The notes: generated from the letters alone by a model not told the origin. A DNA stretch of 20,744 bases from Anaerolineae bacterium (GCA_016931365.1 JAFGEY010000103.1:1-20744), one strand, 5' to 3'. Counted from the first letter of the stretch, positions 8,292 to 16,895 are shown. Translations and numbers: made by a program.

Positions 8292-10574
8292 ATGACAGCC
8301 ACGACAAAAAAGCGACTTGCATTTGAATTCGATGTCCAAGAAGGATGGTCGGCCTTTGCCTTTTTGGCCATGATGTTGATCATCGTCACCGGGTCGATCA
8401 ACGAAGCCGGTTACGATCCTGATCTGGATGGGCTGGTCCTGGTCACACTGGGCGCGCTGATCGGCGGGCTGATGCTGGCCAAAAGCCGCTTCCCGGGCAT
8501 CCTGGCTCACCTGGTCAGCGCGATCTATGGCATCGCCTGGAATGCGTTCGTGATCAGCTATCGGCTGCCAGCGACGTTTACGCCCCGCGAAAAACTGCTT
8601 GAAATGGGCTTTCGCATCGCCGATTGGGTACGCGACACCGTGCTCGGCGGCGAATTGGGCACCGACCCGCTGATGTTCGCCGTCGTGATGAGCATTTTGG
8701 CCTGGATATTGACCTATCTGGCCGTGTGGACCTCGTTCCGCTCGCACATTCTGTGGGCCACGCTGCTGCCTTGCAGCATCACCCTGACCATCAATCTCTA
8801 CTACGGCCCGGAACGCATCGGCTTTTTCATCGTACCATTTATGCTGCTCGCGCTGCTCTTTACCGCTCGCCTCACGCTGTATCTTTACGAACGCGACTGG
8901 CGTAAGCATCACGTTCGTTTCAGCACCGATATGGCCTACACCTTTTTGCGTTACGGGACAATCCTGGCCTTGATCTCGATCATCCTGGCCTGGGTCATCC
9001 CCACCGCCGCGACCAATGAAGATGTAGAGGTCTTTTTCTCGCGTTTCAGCGAACCGTGGGATCGTGTCAAGAGCGAATGGATTCGACTTTTTTCGACCCT
9101 CCAATCTGAGCGTACTGTGCCCACCTATGCCTCATTCGGCGGCACGCTGGTTCTCGGCGGGCCGGTGAACCTGGGCAATGCCACGTTGATGGATGTCCAG
9201 TCCTCCACCGGGCGTTACTGGCGCGCGGCGATCTATGACGTCTATGATGGCAGCGGTTGGACCTACTCGGGCACGCGGACGGCTTTTCCCGATGCCGGCA
9301 TGCCGCCAGGTGAATCGATCCCCTATGAGGCCCGGCGCACAATCACCCAAACCTACACCCTCTACATGCCCGACACCACGCAGCTCTTTGCCTTGGGGCA
9401 GCCCGAAAAGTTTAGCATGCCCGCCCGCATCGACTATTACGCGGCTCCCTCAGAAAGGGAAACACCCATCGTAGAATCGATCGTGCTCGCGAACAGCCGC
9501 CACAAGCTCGGTGACGTCGAATCGTATATGGCGATCTCGACCATCCCTTCGGCCGACATCGAAGCGATGCGCACTGCGGGCAATGACTATCCCGAGTGGA
9601 TCGACCGCTATCTGCAACTGCCCGACACTGTGCCGCAGCGCGTGTACGACCTGGCCCAAGAGATCACTGCCCCACATGATAATGCTTTTGACAAATCAGC
9701 GGCAATCGAGAGCTATCTGCGCGAGTACACATACAACCAATCCATCCCTATGCCACCGCTCGGCATCCAGGACCGGGTGGATTATTTCCTGTTTGAGAGC
9801 AAAGAAGGATACTGCAACTATTACGCCTCGTCGATGGTGGTGCTGGCTCGCGCGGTAGGCATCCCGGCGCGGATGGCCGCCGGATACACGCGCGGCGAAT
9901 ACGACAGTGACTCGGGCTCCTATCGCGTGCGCGAAAACAACTCGCACGCCTGGGTTGAGGTTTTTCTGCCCCGCTTTGGCTGGATCGAATTCGAGCCAAC
10001 GGCCAGCGAGCCGATCATCGTCCGCCCGCGCACGTTCGACGGTGGTGCCAACGTGCCCCCCGGCGATCAATCCTATTGGGAAGACTATCTCAACAACATT
10101 CCTCAGGATCAGGATTATTACGGCAGCGACCTGGGTGCAGAAGCGTTTGCTGAGTATATGGCTCAACAGCGGCGCGAGCAGCGCATCCGCACGCTGACCC
10201 GCGTCGGCGGCATTGTCTTGATCGGCGCGCTGATCATCGTCGCCGCCTGGTGGTTGGGCCGCCGGCAAATGAACGAGGATCGCCCGGCGCAAACTTTTTA
10301 TGAAAAGATGATCAAACGAGGGACATGGTGGGGATTGCCGATGCAGCCCGCGCAAACGCCTAACGAGTATGGATACACACTTGCCGCCGAACTGGGCGAT
10401 GTCGACGCAACCCGGTTGGTCGAACGGATCACCATGGCCTATGTGGGCGAGCGTTTTGGCAAAAAGAACCCGGCCCGCTTCCAGCCCGACTTTGCTTGGC
10501 GCGACCTGCGCTCGATGCTCTTCCGCTGGGGCATTGGGTATCGCTGGCGCAAATTGTGGGAAAAGAAACAGTAA
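8292..10574 (+). CDS. Membrane transglutaminase-like protein (DUF3488-transglutaminase-DUF4129 type)
   Basis: A 760-residue integral membrane protein of the TgpA-like class, with a papain-like transglutaminase core facing outward. Seen: about seven hydrophobic spans in residues 20-240 (DUF3488-like region), an extracytoplasmic segment to about 635 holding the core, one more span at 637-656 and a cytoplasmic DUF4129-like tail. Core residues are Cys508 (EGYCNYYASS), His552 (NNSHAWVEVF) and Glu568 (WIEFEPT), where eukaryotic relatives have Asp; Glu is, to my knowledge, common in bacterial homologues. The family is thought to process or cross-link envelope proteins; the substrate is unknown. GGAGAG supports the start. 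It is the only plus-strand gene here, and the MoxR and DUF58 genes that often accompany such proteins are absent from the window. Confidence 0.93.
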   Translation: MTATTKKRLAFEFDVQEGWSAFAFLAMMLIIVTGSINEAGYDPDLDGLVLVTLGALIGGLMLAKSRFPGILAHLVSAIYGIAWNAFVISYRLPATFTPREKLLEMGFRIADWVRDTVLGGELGTDPLMFAVVMSILAWILTYLAVWTSFRSHILWATLLPCSITLTINLYYGPERIGFFIVPFMLLALLFTARLTLYLYERDWRKHHVRFSTDMAYTFLRYGTILALISIILAWVIPTAATNEDVEVFFSRFSEPWDRVKSEWIRLFSTLQSERTVPTYASFGGTLVLGGPVNLGNATLMDVQSSTGRYWRAAIYDVYDGSGWTYSGTRTAFPDAGMPPGESIPYEARRTITQTYTLYMPDTTQLFALGQPEKFSMPARIDYYAAPSERETPIVESIVLANSRHKLGDVESYMAISTIPSADIEAMRTAGNDYPEWIDRYLQLPDTVPQRVYDLAQEITAPHDNAFDKSAAIESYLREYTYNQSIPMPPLGIQDRVDYFLFESKEGYCNYYASSMVVLARAVGIPARMAAGYTRGEYDSDSGSYRVRENNSHAWVEVFLPRFGWIEFEPTASEPIIVRPRTFDGGANVPPGDQSYWEDYLNNIPQDQDYYGSDLGAEAFAEYMAQQRREQRIRTLTRVGGIVLIGALIIVAAWWLGRRQMNEDRPAQTFYEKMIKRGTWWGLPMQPAQTPNEYGYTLAAELGDVDATRLVERITMAYVGERFGKKNPARFQPDFAWRDLRSMLFRWGIGYRWRKLWEKKQ

Positions 10575-10583
10575 ACCCAATAA

Positions 10584-10616
10584 AAACAGGGGCTGCGATT
10601 TTCGCAGCCCCTGTTT
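10584..10616. terminator. Bidirectional intrinsic terminator
   Basis: A perfect 15-bp stem (10584-10598 with 10602-10616) with a TTT loop sits between two convergent genes, 9 nt after the transglutaminase stop and 15 nt after the hpt stop. On the minus strand it is followed by TGTTTTTATT; on the plus strand by a weaker T-rich run. It should end both transcripts. Confidence 0.9.
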
Positions 10617-10631
10617 GCTTGGCTCTCAAAT

Positions 10632-11189
10632 CTACTCAACCACCCGATCGTAATACCTGGGATCGAGCACGGCGATCACCGGCACTTCGCGGTAAAGCTC
10701 GTCCACGTCCAGCCCATAGCCAAAAACAAACTCGTCGGGGATGGAAAAGCCGAGGTAATCCACCTGAATGTCGGCCTCGCGCCGCTCCGGCTTGTCGAGC
10801 AGGCAGCACACCTTGAGTGATGCCGGACTGCGCGCCTCGAGCAGCCGCAAAATGTACTCCAGAGTATGTCCCGTGTCGATGATATCCTCTACAATCAGCA
10901 CATCTTTGCCCTGGATGTCTGCGCTCAGGTCCATCAAGATGCGCACCACTCCGGTCGACTCGCGAACGCCCGTGCCATAGCTGGAAATAGCCATAAAATC
11001 GATCTTGTGCGGCACGGCGATCTGGCGCATCAGGTCGGTGAGAAACATCACTCCTCCCTTGAGCACGCAAACCAGCAGCAGGTCATTGCCGGCATAGTCG
11101 CGCGAAATCTCAACTCCTAGCTCGGCGATGCGCGCTTGCAAGGTTGGCTCGTCGATCAACACTTTGGATGCGTATTGCCGCCATTCCAT
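10632..11189 (-). CDS. hpt: Hypoxanthine(-guanine) phosphoribosyltransferase
   Basis: Purine salvage enzyme converting hypoxanthine or guanine plus PRPP to IMP or GMP in the cytoplasm. With the chosen start it has 185 residues, normal for the family. Seen: LKGG (43-46), the flexible-loop SSYGTGV (69-75), the PRPP-binding motif VLIVEDIIDTGHTL (97-110), and PDEFVFGYGLD near the C terminus, all diagnostic of type I HPRT. Start choice: AGGAGG (11198-11203) lies 8 nt before the ATG at 11189; a second ATG at 11192 is only 5 nt away, and the frame extends to 11249 inside tdk, which is rejected. The gene is last in the rplU-rpmA-rpmE-tdk-hpt series, 17 nt after tdk, so co-transcription with tdk is expected. 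Confidence 0.96.
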   Translation of the reverse strand: MEWRQYASKVLIDEPTLQARIAELGVEISRDYAGNDLLLVCVLKGGVMFLTDLMRQIAVPHKIDFMAISSYGTGVRESTGVVRILMDLSADIQGKDVLIVEDIIDTGHTLEYILRLLEARSPASLKVCCLLDKPERREADIQVDYLGFSIPDEFVFGYGLDVDELYREVPVIAVLDPRYYDRVVE

Positions 11190-11206
11190 CATCAGGCCCT
11201 CCTGAA

Positions 11207-11794
11207 TTAATCTCCGGGCTTGCCCGGCACCTCGTGATGCATCCGGCATCGCGCCTCGTACACCTCGCTGGCCCCCACAAGAATGATCGGATCGTCATAT
11301 GATGCCGGTTGTCCATTGATGAGCCGCTGGGTGCGGCTTGCGTCCTGGCCGCAGGCCATACAAATGGCGTGCAGCTTTTCCACGTCCTCGGCCAGGGCCA
11401 AGACCAACGGCATAGGGCCAAACGGCTCGCCGCGAAAATCGAGATCCAATCCAGCCAGCAGCACGCGCAGCCCCCTGTTTGCCAGTTCGCTGCACACGTT
11501 GGCGATTTGCCAGTCGAAAAACTGCACCTCATCAATGGCGACCACATCGGTTTCCGGCTCAATCAAACTGAGGATCGTTTGGGCATCTGGCACCGGCACG
11601 GCTTCGACAAACAGGCCATTGTGCGAAGTGATCTTTTGCACGCCGTAGCGATTGTCGATCGCCGGTTTGAACACCTGCACCTTTTGCCGGGCGATCTGCG
11701 CGCGACGCACGCGACGGATCAATTCTTCCGTTTTGCCGCTAAACATACTGCCGCAAACCACCTCGATACGACCGGAAACCTCTTGGCGATGCAT
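11207..11794 (-). CDS. tdk: Thymidine kinase (type II, TK1-like)
   Basis: Phosphorylates thymidine to dTMP in pyrimidine salvage. 195 residues, typical of bacterial Tdk. Seen: P-loop GSMFSGKT (15-22), DEVQFF (88-93) with the catalytic base Glu89, and a structural zinc site formed by CMAC (Cys145, Cys148) and CRMH (Cys183, His186). The ATG at 11794 is chosen because GGGGGAGG precedes it closely and the protein then begins just before the P-loop; the frame stays open to 12061, but that part overlaps rpmE in the wrong frame. The rpmE-tdk adjacency is also known from Firmicutes. The gap to rpmE contains a hairpin, so tdk-hpt may be partly uncoupled from the ribosomal genes. Confidence 0.97.
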   Translation of the reverse strand: MHRQEVSGRIEVVCGSMFSGKTEELIRRVRRAQIARQKVQVFKPAIDNRYGVQKITSHNGLFVEAVPVPDAQTILSLIEPETDVVAIDEVQFFDWQIANVCSELANRGLRVLLAGLDLDFRGEPFGPMPLVLALAEDVEKLHAICMACGQDASRTQRLINGQPASYDDPIILVGASEVYEARCRMHHEVPGKPGD

Positions 11795-11815
11795 ACGTCC
11801 TCCCCCTGAACAAAT

Positions 11816-11840
11816 CAGGGACAGACGATGTCTGTCCCTG
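11816..11840 (-). terminator. Hairpin terminator between rpmE and tdk
   Basis: Perfect 11-bp arms CAGGGACAGAC and GTCTGTCCCTG flank GAT. On the minus strand the hairpin lies about 40 nt after the rpmE stop and is followed by ATTTGTT, a short and imperfect T-tract. It probably lowers read-through from the ribosomal protein genes into tdk-hpt rather than stopping it fully. Confidence 0.65.
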
Positions 11841-11879
11841 TGCGATAAAACAACAAATTTGCATTCCCTGAGGGGTCTA

Positions 11880-12101
11880 CTATTGAGCCTGACGCTCCTG
11901 GGCCTGGCGCAAGCGCCGGTAAAAGCGATCGACCTGACCTTCCGAGTCGACGATACGCTGCTCACCCGTAAAGAAAGGATGGCACTTGGAGCAGACGTCG
12001 GTGCTGATCTCGGGCCGGGTCGAGCCGGTTGTCCAGGTATTGCCACACGCACAATGCACAACCGCCTCTGGATAATATGTGGGATGAATGCCTTCCTTCA
12101 T
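11880..12101 (-). CDS. rpmE: 50S ribosomal protein L31, zinc-binding type
   Basis: Small protein of the large ribosomal subunit, 73 residues. It opens [12 protein letters not shown], typical of L31, and carries the zinc-ligand cysteines Cys17, Cys19, Cys37 and Cys40 (CAC and CSKC), so it is the C+ form. The C-terminal tail is rich in Arg and Gln. It begins 4 nt after the rpmA stop codon with a GAGGGAG ribosome binding site inside the end of rpmA, indicating translational coupling. Confidence 0.97.
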   Translation of the reverse strand: MKEGIHPTYYPEAVVHCACGNTWTTGSTRPEISTDVCSKCHPFFTGEQRIVDSEGQVDRFYRRLRQAQERQAQ

Positions 12102-12105
12102 GTCT

Positions 12106-12372
12106 CTACTCCCTCTCCGAGTACACGCTCACCTGCCGGCGGCCATTTCCACCAGAGATGAACTCAAACTTGACATAGCCCTCGACAGTCGAAAACAGGG
12201 TATAATCCTTGCCCATCCCCACGTTTGTGCCTGGATGGAACCGAGTGCCGCATTGGCGGACGATGATATTGCCGGGGATGACGTATTCGCCACCGAATTT
12301 TTTGACGCCTCGACGCTTAGAGACGCTGTCGCGGCCGTTTTTTGCTGAACCGCTTCCCTTTTTGTGTGCCAT
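12106..12372 (-). CDS. rpmA: 50S ribosomal protein L27
   Basis: Large-subunit protein whose N-terminal tail reaches the peptidyl transferase centre. 88 residues: [16 protein letters not shown] at the start, then RRGVKKFGG and [15 protein letters not shown], the standard L27 signature. It begins directly with the mature MAHKKG sequence and lacks the cleavable extension seen in Firmicutes. It starts 11 nt after the rplU stop; rplU-rpmA is a near-universal pair. Confidence 0.98.
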   Translation of the reverse strand: MAHKKGSGSAKNGRDSVSKRRGVKKFGGEYVIPGNIIVRQCGTRFHPGTNVGMGKDYTLFSTVEGYVKFEFISGGNGRRQVSVYSERE

Positions 12373-12383
12373 TGTCTGCTCCC

Positions 12384-12695
12384 TTAACCTACGGTGATCT
12401 CGTCGATGTGCAGCCGGGTATACTGCTGTCGATGGCCCGAACGCCGACGATACTTTTTGCCCGTATATCTGAACATCCGGACCTTGGGACCGCCAACCTG
12501 CTCGGTCACTGTCGCCTTGACGACTGCGCCAGCCACCACCGGATTGCCAACTGTTACATTTTGATCATCTACAACCATCAATACTTGGGTCAATTCCAGG
12601 CTGTCGCCAATCGACTGAGGCAACAACTCGACATCAACAACCTGCCCGGCATTGACCTTGTATTGCTTTCCGCCCGTCTCTACGATTGCGTACAC
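12384..12695 (-). CDS. rplU: 50S ribosomal protein L21
   Basis: Large-subunit 23S rRNA-binding protein of 103 residues. [14 protein letters not shown] at the N terminus and the basic [12 protein letters not shown] segment near the C terminus identify L21. The start is GTG at 12695, 8 nt from a perfect AGGAGG (12704-12709); an ATG at 12702 lies too close to the Shine-Dalgarno and is out of frame. It is first in the ribosomal protein/salvage cluster and has a long leader with a consensus promoter. Confidence 0.97.
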   Translation of the reverse strand: MYAIVETGGKQYKVNAGQVVDVELLPQSIGDSLELTQVLMVVDDQNVTVGNPVVAGAVVKATVTEQVGGPKVRMFRYTGKKYRRRSGHRQQYTRLHIDEITVG

Positions 12696-12882
12696 AGTGC
12701 ATTCCTCCTATCCCGAATAAATCGGAACTAAATAGGGCCAGGCCGCTCGGAAAGATCCTTACACAGGCAATGGTTTCCATTGCAAACAAGAATCTTGGAG
12801 AATAGACCCTATGGTTCCCGTTGGCAAACAAAATCCCCCTATGGTTAAACAGCCTCCAAGGGGGAAGCCTTGTTGCCAGCAA
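12696..12882 (-). promoter_or_regulatory. Long structured 5' leader of the rplU-rpmA-rpmE transcript
   Basis: About 187 nt of untranslated RNA is expected between the promoter and the rplU start. In it are TCCCCCT with AGGGGGA (12834-12840/12859-12865, stem extended by TGG/CCA), two direct repeats of about 29 bases with some mismatches (12807-12835 and 12766-12794, sharing TTGTTTGC and AACCAT), and a perfect 7-bp hairpin GCAATGG-CCATTGC (12767-12783). The layout suggests an autoregulatory ribosomal protein leader, perhaps comparable in role to the Firmicutes L21 leader. I could not match that RNA's sequence; this is inference. Confidence 0.5.
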
Positions 12883-12884
12883 AG

Positions 12885-12947
12885 GTGTATTATACTCAAA
12901 CTGGTCGATTCTGTCAAATGCAGTTTGACCACAAGAGTATGATACAC
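12885..12947. repeat. Inverted repeat spanning the rplU promoter
   Basis: GTGTATTATACTC (12885-12897) and GAGTATGATACAC (12935-12947) are complementary at 12 of 13 positions. A further pair, AAACTG (12898-12903) and CAGTTT (12921-12926), lies inside. The left arm contains the rplU -10 box. It could be an operator or the ends of a small relic element. Confidence 0.5.
12889..12917 (-). promoter_or_regulatory. Perfect-consensus sigma-70 promoter for rplU
   Basis: On the minus strand TTGACA (12912-12917) and TATAAT (12889-12894) match consensus exactly with a 17-nt spacer (12895-12911), as expected for a strongly expressed ribosomal protein operon. Confidence 0.9.
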
Positions 12948-12991
12948 ATGAAACCCGTGTCGTGCGCAGTTACCATTCGATCATGAATCCG

Positions 12992-13168
12992 CTAGGAGGC
13001 TGCTGAAAAAGTCCATTTTTAGCCACAGAGGGCGCAGAGATCTCGGAAAATTTTGCCATTCTTTGAAAATCCAAGATATTACACAGTGCTTTATATCTCT
13101 CGGATGTACTCATCCGCGTGTTCTCGGTGCTCTCTGTGGCAAATCGGGGTTTTTCAGTACGCTCCTAG
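12992..13168. mobile_element. MITE-like inverted-repeat element, 177 bp, non-coding
   Basis: The two ends, each about 45 bases, are imperfect inverted repeats: both read CTAGGAG, then CTGAAAAA, then GCCACAGAG, going inward. The interior is AT-rich and has no credible frame. The right end, CTCCTAG (13162-13168), supplies the TAG stop of the adjacent ATPase gene. In RNA the ends would form a long hairpin and probably terminate ATPase transcription. Ends with CTGAAAAA resemble transposon termini, but I cannot name the parent family. Confidence 0.75.
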
Positions 13169-16029
13169 GCTTCAACCATCTGCTGGCGCTTGCTCAACCA
13201 CAACACGACCATCTTGTTGACTTCGGCCACCGCGGCCGGCACCAGCATCAGCGGGGCCACGGCCAGCCAGTCAGCAAAGTCAAGCGGCATGTTGTTGAAA
13301 ACAGCCGTGTTCAGGCCAGGGATGTATACCGTTGCCAGCAAAACCAGCAGCGACCCGAGCACCGCCCATTGCATCACCTTGTTGCCGAACAATCCAATGC
13401 TGAACACCGAATAACGCTCGGAGCGCGCGGTGTAGGCGCGGAACAACTCGGACGCAGAAAGGGTGACAAAAGACATCGTCTGCGCGTGCCTGAGCGCTTC
13501 TTCGGCGGCGAGGCCGGACAAAGTCCAGTATCCAAAGCGATTCAAACCGATCAAAAAGGCCGCCAGCACCGATCCGGCGATGGCCAGGGTCTGCACAATC
13601 GTGCCACCGATCATCGCACCGTTGATGATCGGCTCATCGACACGGCGCGGCTTGAGGTTCATAATGTCGGGATCGCCTTTTTCCATCCCCAGCGCCAGCG
13701 CGGGCGCGCCGTCGGTCACCAAGTTCAGCACCAGCAGTTGCAGCGCGGTTAGCGGCAGAGGCAGGTTAAAGATCATTGCCACAAAGAGGATCATGATCTC
13801 GCCCATGTTACAAGAGAGCAAATAATAGACAAACTTGCGGATGTTGGAGAAAATAATCCGCCCCTCCTCCACCGCGGCGACGATCGACGCATAGTTGTCG
13901 TCGGTGAGCACCATATCGGCAGTCTCTTTGGAGACATCGGTGCCGGTGATGCCCATCGCCACACCGATGCTGGCGCGCTTGAGCGCCGGTGCATCGTTGA
14001 CGCCATCGCCGGTCATCGCCACGATGTGGCCGCGCTGCTTGTGCGCGTCGACAATGCGCACCTTGTGCTCCGGCGAAACACGGGCATAGACCACCACGTC
14101 GTTGACCATTTCGATCAGTTGTTCGTCCGAAATCTGATCGAGTTCGCTGCCAGAGAGCACCATCTTGTCCACGTCATCATCTTTGCGGAGCAGTTCCAGT
14201 TCTTTGGCGATGGCAACGGCGGTGTCCTCATAATCGCCTGTGACCATGGCCGTTTTGATTCCGGCGTGCCGGGCGGTGGCAATGGCCGGGCGCACTTCAG
14301 CCCGCGCCGGGTCGATCATGCCGACGAGGCCGACAAAGACCATATTCTGCTCGATGTCCTCCGCCGTCGGATGTTCGGGTTTTTCATCCAACGGGCGATA
14401 CGCCACCCCGAGCACGCGCAGGGCATTGGAGGCCAGCTCGCGGTTGACTTCTAGCGCGCGCGCTTGGCGCTCCGGCGTCATTGGGTAGACCTTTCCATCA
14501 ACATAGATGCGGTCGCACAGTTCGATCATCATGTCCGGCGCGCCTTTGACATAAACCTCATAAGCGCCATCCGGCATCTGATGGATGGTCGACATCCGCT
14601 TGCGCTTTGAGTCGAACGGCACTTCATCTACGCGGGGATATTGCCTGGAAACCTCATCGCGCCACAAGCCGGCCTTGGCCGCCAGAACCACCAGCGCTCC
14701 TTCGGTCGGATCGCCGACCATTCGCCATTCGTCTTCGACGTCTGGATTGCGCTCTAGCTTGGCGTCGTTGCACAGAAGCGAGGCCCGGGTCAATTTGGCC
14801 AGGCCGGGATAGGTTTCCGCCGTCACCGGGCCGCCATCTTCGCTGAACACGCCCACGGGCGCGTATCCCTGCCCGGAAACCTGGATCAAGGTACTGTCGG
14901 CGTACACTGCGGTGACGGTCATCTGGTTCTGGGTCAGCGTGCCGGTCTTGTCGGAGCAGATGGCCGTCGCCGAACCGAGCGTCTCCACGGCGGGCAGGCG
15001 GCGGATCAGCGCATGGCGTTTGATCATCTGTTGCATACCCAGGGCCAGACAGATCGTGACCACCGCCGGCAGTCCTTCCGGCACGGCAGCAATGGCCAGG
15101 CTGACCGCGATCATGAACATATCGACCAGCGTCTCAAGCGAAGCTGAGAAATAAGCGCCAATGCCCGCCGAAAAGATCAGATTCAGATCGGTGTCGCGCA
15201 CAATGCCGATCACACCAACGATGCCGCAGATAATCAGCGAGGCGATGCCCAGCCACTTGCCCAACTGCTCCAGCTTGATTTGCAGCGGCGTGGCGTCTTC
15301 TTCGGTCGTCTGGATCATTTCGGCAATTTTGCCAATCTCGGTTTTCATCCCCGTCGCGACGACGACGCCTTGCCCGCGCCCATAGGTGACAGTGGTGCTC
15401 ATATAACCGCTGTTGCGCCGGTCGCCGGTGCCAGCATCTTGGGGCACGATCAGGTCGGCGTATTTTTCTACCGGCACCGATTCGCCGGTGAGCGACGCTT
15501 CCTCAATGCGCAGGTTGACGCTTTCGATCAGCCGCACGTCGGCGGGCACGTAATTGCCCGTCTCCAGCACCACCAGGTCGCCCGGTACCAGGGTCGACGC
15601 AGGCGCTATTTGCTGATGGCCGTCGCGGATCACGGTCGCGTTAGGGGCCGCCATCTTTTTCAAGGCCGCCAGCGCCTGTTCGGCGCGCCCCTCCTGTACC
15701 AGCCCCAGGATTGCGTTGAGGGCGACAATCGCCATAATGGCAAAAGCGTCGATAAATTCGGTGACTTCGCCCGAGTGCCTGAACTCGTTCCAACCAATGA
15801 TCGCAGAAACGATCGCCGAGACGATCAAGATCAGGATCAAAAAGTCATTCAACTGCGCCCACAGACGGGCTAAAAAACCGGGCCGTGGGTGTTCGGCGAG
15901 TTCATTGGGGCCAAACTCGGCCTGCCGCTGCGCCACCTGTGCTGCCGACAGACCTTGTTGGAGATCGGTTTCCAGTCGGGCCGCTGCGTCAGGAATAGAC
16001 ACATTGTACCACTTGACATCCGTCGCCAT
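13165..16029 (-). CDS. P-type Ca2+-transporting ATPase (SERCA/PacL-like, type II)
   Basis: Membrane pump of 954 residues expelling Ca2+ at the cost of ATP. Seen: N-terminal cation-ATPase domain, TGES (181-184, actuator), SDKTGTLT with phosphorylated Asp360, KGAPD (nucleotide domain), TGDGVNDAP hinge, and about ten membrane spans. All SERCA Ca2+ ligands have counterparts: Glu318 in PEGLP (span 4), Asn741/Glu744 in CNMGEI (span 5), Asn769/Thr772/Asp773 in NLVTDG (span 6) and Glu861 in span 8, so both Ca2+ sites are predicted. The start at 16029 has AGAGGAG about 8 nt upstream; an ATG at 16056 is rejected since that ribosome site would then be coding. The stop codon lies within the inverted-repeat element. 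Ca2+ is inferred from the ligands; Mn2+ is possible. Confidence 0.95.
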   Translation of the reverse strand: MATDVKWYNVSIPDAAARLETDLQQGLSAAQVAQRQAEFGPNELAEHPRPGFLARLWAQLNDFLILILIVSAIVSAIIGWNEFRHSGEVTEFIDAFAIMAIVALNAILGLVQEGRAEQALAALKKMAAPNATVIRDGHQQIAPASTLVPGDLVVLETGNYVPADVRLIESVNLRIEEASLTGESVPVEKYADLIVPQDAGTGDRRNSGYMSTTVTYGRGQGVVVATGMKTEIGKIAEMIQTTEEDATPLQIKLEQLGKWLGIASLIICGIVGVIGIVRDTDLNLIFSAGIGAYFSASLETLVDMFMIAVSLAIAAVPEGLPAVVTICLALGMQQMIKRHALIRRLPAVETLGSATAICSDKTGTLTQNQMTVTAVYADSTLIQVSGQGYAPVGVFSEDGGPVTAETYPGLAKLTRASLLCNDAKLERNPDVEDEWRMVGDPTEGALVVLAAKAGLWRDEVSRQYPRVDEVPFDSKRKRMSTIHQMPDGAYEVYVKGAPDMMIELCDRIYVDGKVYPMTPERQARALEVNRELASNALRVLGVAYRPLDEKPEHPTAEDIEQNMVFVGLVGMIDPARAEVRPAIATARHAGIKTAMVTGDYEDTAVAIAKELELLRKDDDVDKMVLSGSELDQISDEQLIEMVNDVVVYARVSPEHKVRIVDAHKQRGHIVAMTGDGVNDAPALKRASIGVAMGITGTDVSKETADMVLTDDNYASIVAAVEEGRIIFSNIRKFVYYLLSCNMGEIMILFVAMIFNLPLPLTALQLLVLNLVTDGAPALALGMEKGDPDIMNLKPRRVDEPIINGAMIGGTIVQTLAIAGSVLAAFLIGLNRFGYWTLSGLAAEEALRHAQTMSFVTLSASELFRAYTARSERYSVFSIGLFGNKVMQWAVLGSLLVLLATVYIPGLNTAVFNNMPLDFADWLAVAPLMLVPAAVAEVNKMVVLWLSKRQQMVEA

Positions 16030-16151
16030 AGATATGCTCCTCTTAACATTTTCCACGGGGCGATCATAAGCTAGATAAAGGTGATTTTACTATAGATTGG
16101 GAGAAAGGTAAAATGGACGTCTGGCTGTTGGAGGAGAATGATAAGTGGTCG

Positions 16152-16751
16152 TTATCGAGACAACCGCTCAACAAAAAAGCTGAGAGCTATGCACGCTAGG
16201 CCGGCAATGGTGGTCTTGATCCCTGAGACAAACATACTGCGCTTGGACACATTCCCCAAAAAGATACCCAGTCCAAAGAGCGCTAGCAGCGCCATTGTGA
16301 TGGACGTATAGTAGGCATATTGGATCGAGGGCAGCAGTGGCGCAAAGAAAAAGGGGATGACGACCAGCAATGCTGCTGCAAAGGGTGACAAGCCATCGAC
16401 TGCGGCGACGACCTTGACTGCCATACGCGAAGCTTTGCCGATTTTTGTATCCTGGAGATCGGTCAGCGTCACCTGTTCGAGTTCTTCAAGCGCATGTTCT
16501 CGTTCTGCCGATTCGGCGAGATAAGCGCCCCAGCCGCCTGAGATGCCGATTGAAAATGCAGTAGACAGCCCGGTGACAAGGATCACTTTGGCGTCGTCTA
16601 CACCAACGAACATGCTTCCCATCACCACGCCGATCATGGTCAACACGCCGTCAAACGAGTTGTTTACAAAAGCCCGGCGCGCGATCAGCCCAGCCTCCGA
16701 AATCTCGTTGTACTCGCGCAATGTTTCAAGCCGTTTGCGCAGCGGATTCAT
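16152..16751 (-). CDS. VIT1/CCC1-family divalent metal transporter
   Basis: Probable Fe2+/Mn2+ transporter, 199 residues, with about five membrane spans (35-52, 57-77, 116-139, 146-167, 174-194). The N-terminal RRAFVNNSFDGVLTMIGVVMG and the following GISGGWGAYLAESAERE match the VIT1/CCC1 pattern. A glutamate-rich cytoplasmic helix (78-100: Glu80, 83, 85, 89, 90, 92) corresponds to the metal-collecting domain of plant VIT1 but is shorter. The closest type may be the archaeal-like short branch. The start at 16751 has GAAAGG about 9 nt upstream. It is between DUF211 and the Ca2+ ATPase on the same strand. Family membership rests on motif memory only; substrate not shown. Confidence 0.8.
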   Translation of the reverse strand: MNPLRKRLETLREYNEISEAGLIARRAFVNNSFDGVLTMIGVVMGSMFVGVDDAKVILVTGLSTAFSIGISGGWGAYLAESAEREHALEELEQVTLTDLQDTKIGKASRMAVKVVAAVDGLSPFAAALLVVIPFFFAPLLPSIQYAYYTSITMALLALFGLGIFLGNVSKRSMFVSGIKTTIAGLACIALSFFVERLSR

Positions 16752-16862
16752 TTATGTTTGCCTTTCTTGTTTCAGGGATGCAATCAAAAAGCCAGGAATA
16801 ACGGCTTTGATCGCGCGACTGCTCGGCCATAGGAACCCTGCGTTGGCCGATGCGTTTCAGAT

Positions 16863-16895
16863 GCGGCGCGCTGGCACGACATGCCAGCACGCCGC
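16863..16895. terminator. Strong GC-rich hairpin after the DUF211 gene
   Basis: 14-base arms with one mismatch (GCGGCGCGCTGGCA against TGCCAGCACGCCGC) flank CGACA. It lies 46 nt past the DUF211 stop. No T-tract follows on the minus strand, so it may pause polymerase, protect the 3' end, or be a REP-like dispersed palindrome instead of an intrinsic terminator. The rest of 16752..16940 shows nothing recognisable. Confidence 0.5.

Noticed and set aside
8235..9104. 289-codon minus-strand frame opposite the transglutaminase gene
   Set aside because: It mirrors the codon bias of the plus-strand gene, is rich in Gln/Asp/His and resembles no family.
11190..11249. N-terminal extension of hpt into tdk
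   Set aside because: The extra residues match nothing in HPRT and AGGAGG directly precedes the ATGs at 11192 and 11189.
11795..12061. N-terminal extension of thymidine kinase
   Set aside because: It overlaps rpmE in another frame, and a good ribosome binding site sits before the ATG at 11794.
12766..12835. CRISPR-like array in the rplU leader
   Set aside because: There are only two imperfect copies with unequal content, and both lie in the expected 5' untranslated RNA.
12925..12943. Divergent plus-strand promoter with TATGAT at 12938-12943
   Set aside because: The only -35-like box (TTGACC at 12925) is 7 nt away, too close, and no plus-strand gene follows.
13165..16029. P-type ATPase as a Na+/K+ or H+ pump
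   Set aside because: Residues matching SERCA Glu309, Asn768, Glu771, Asn796, Thr799, Asp800 and Glu908 are all present, favouring Ca2+.
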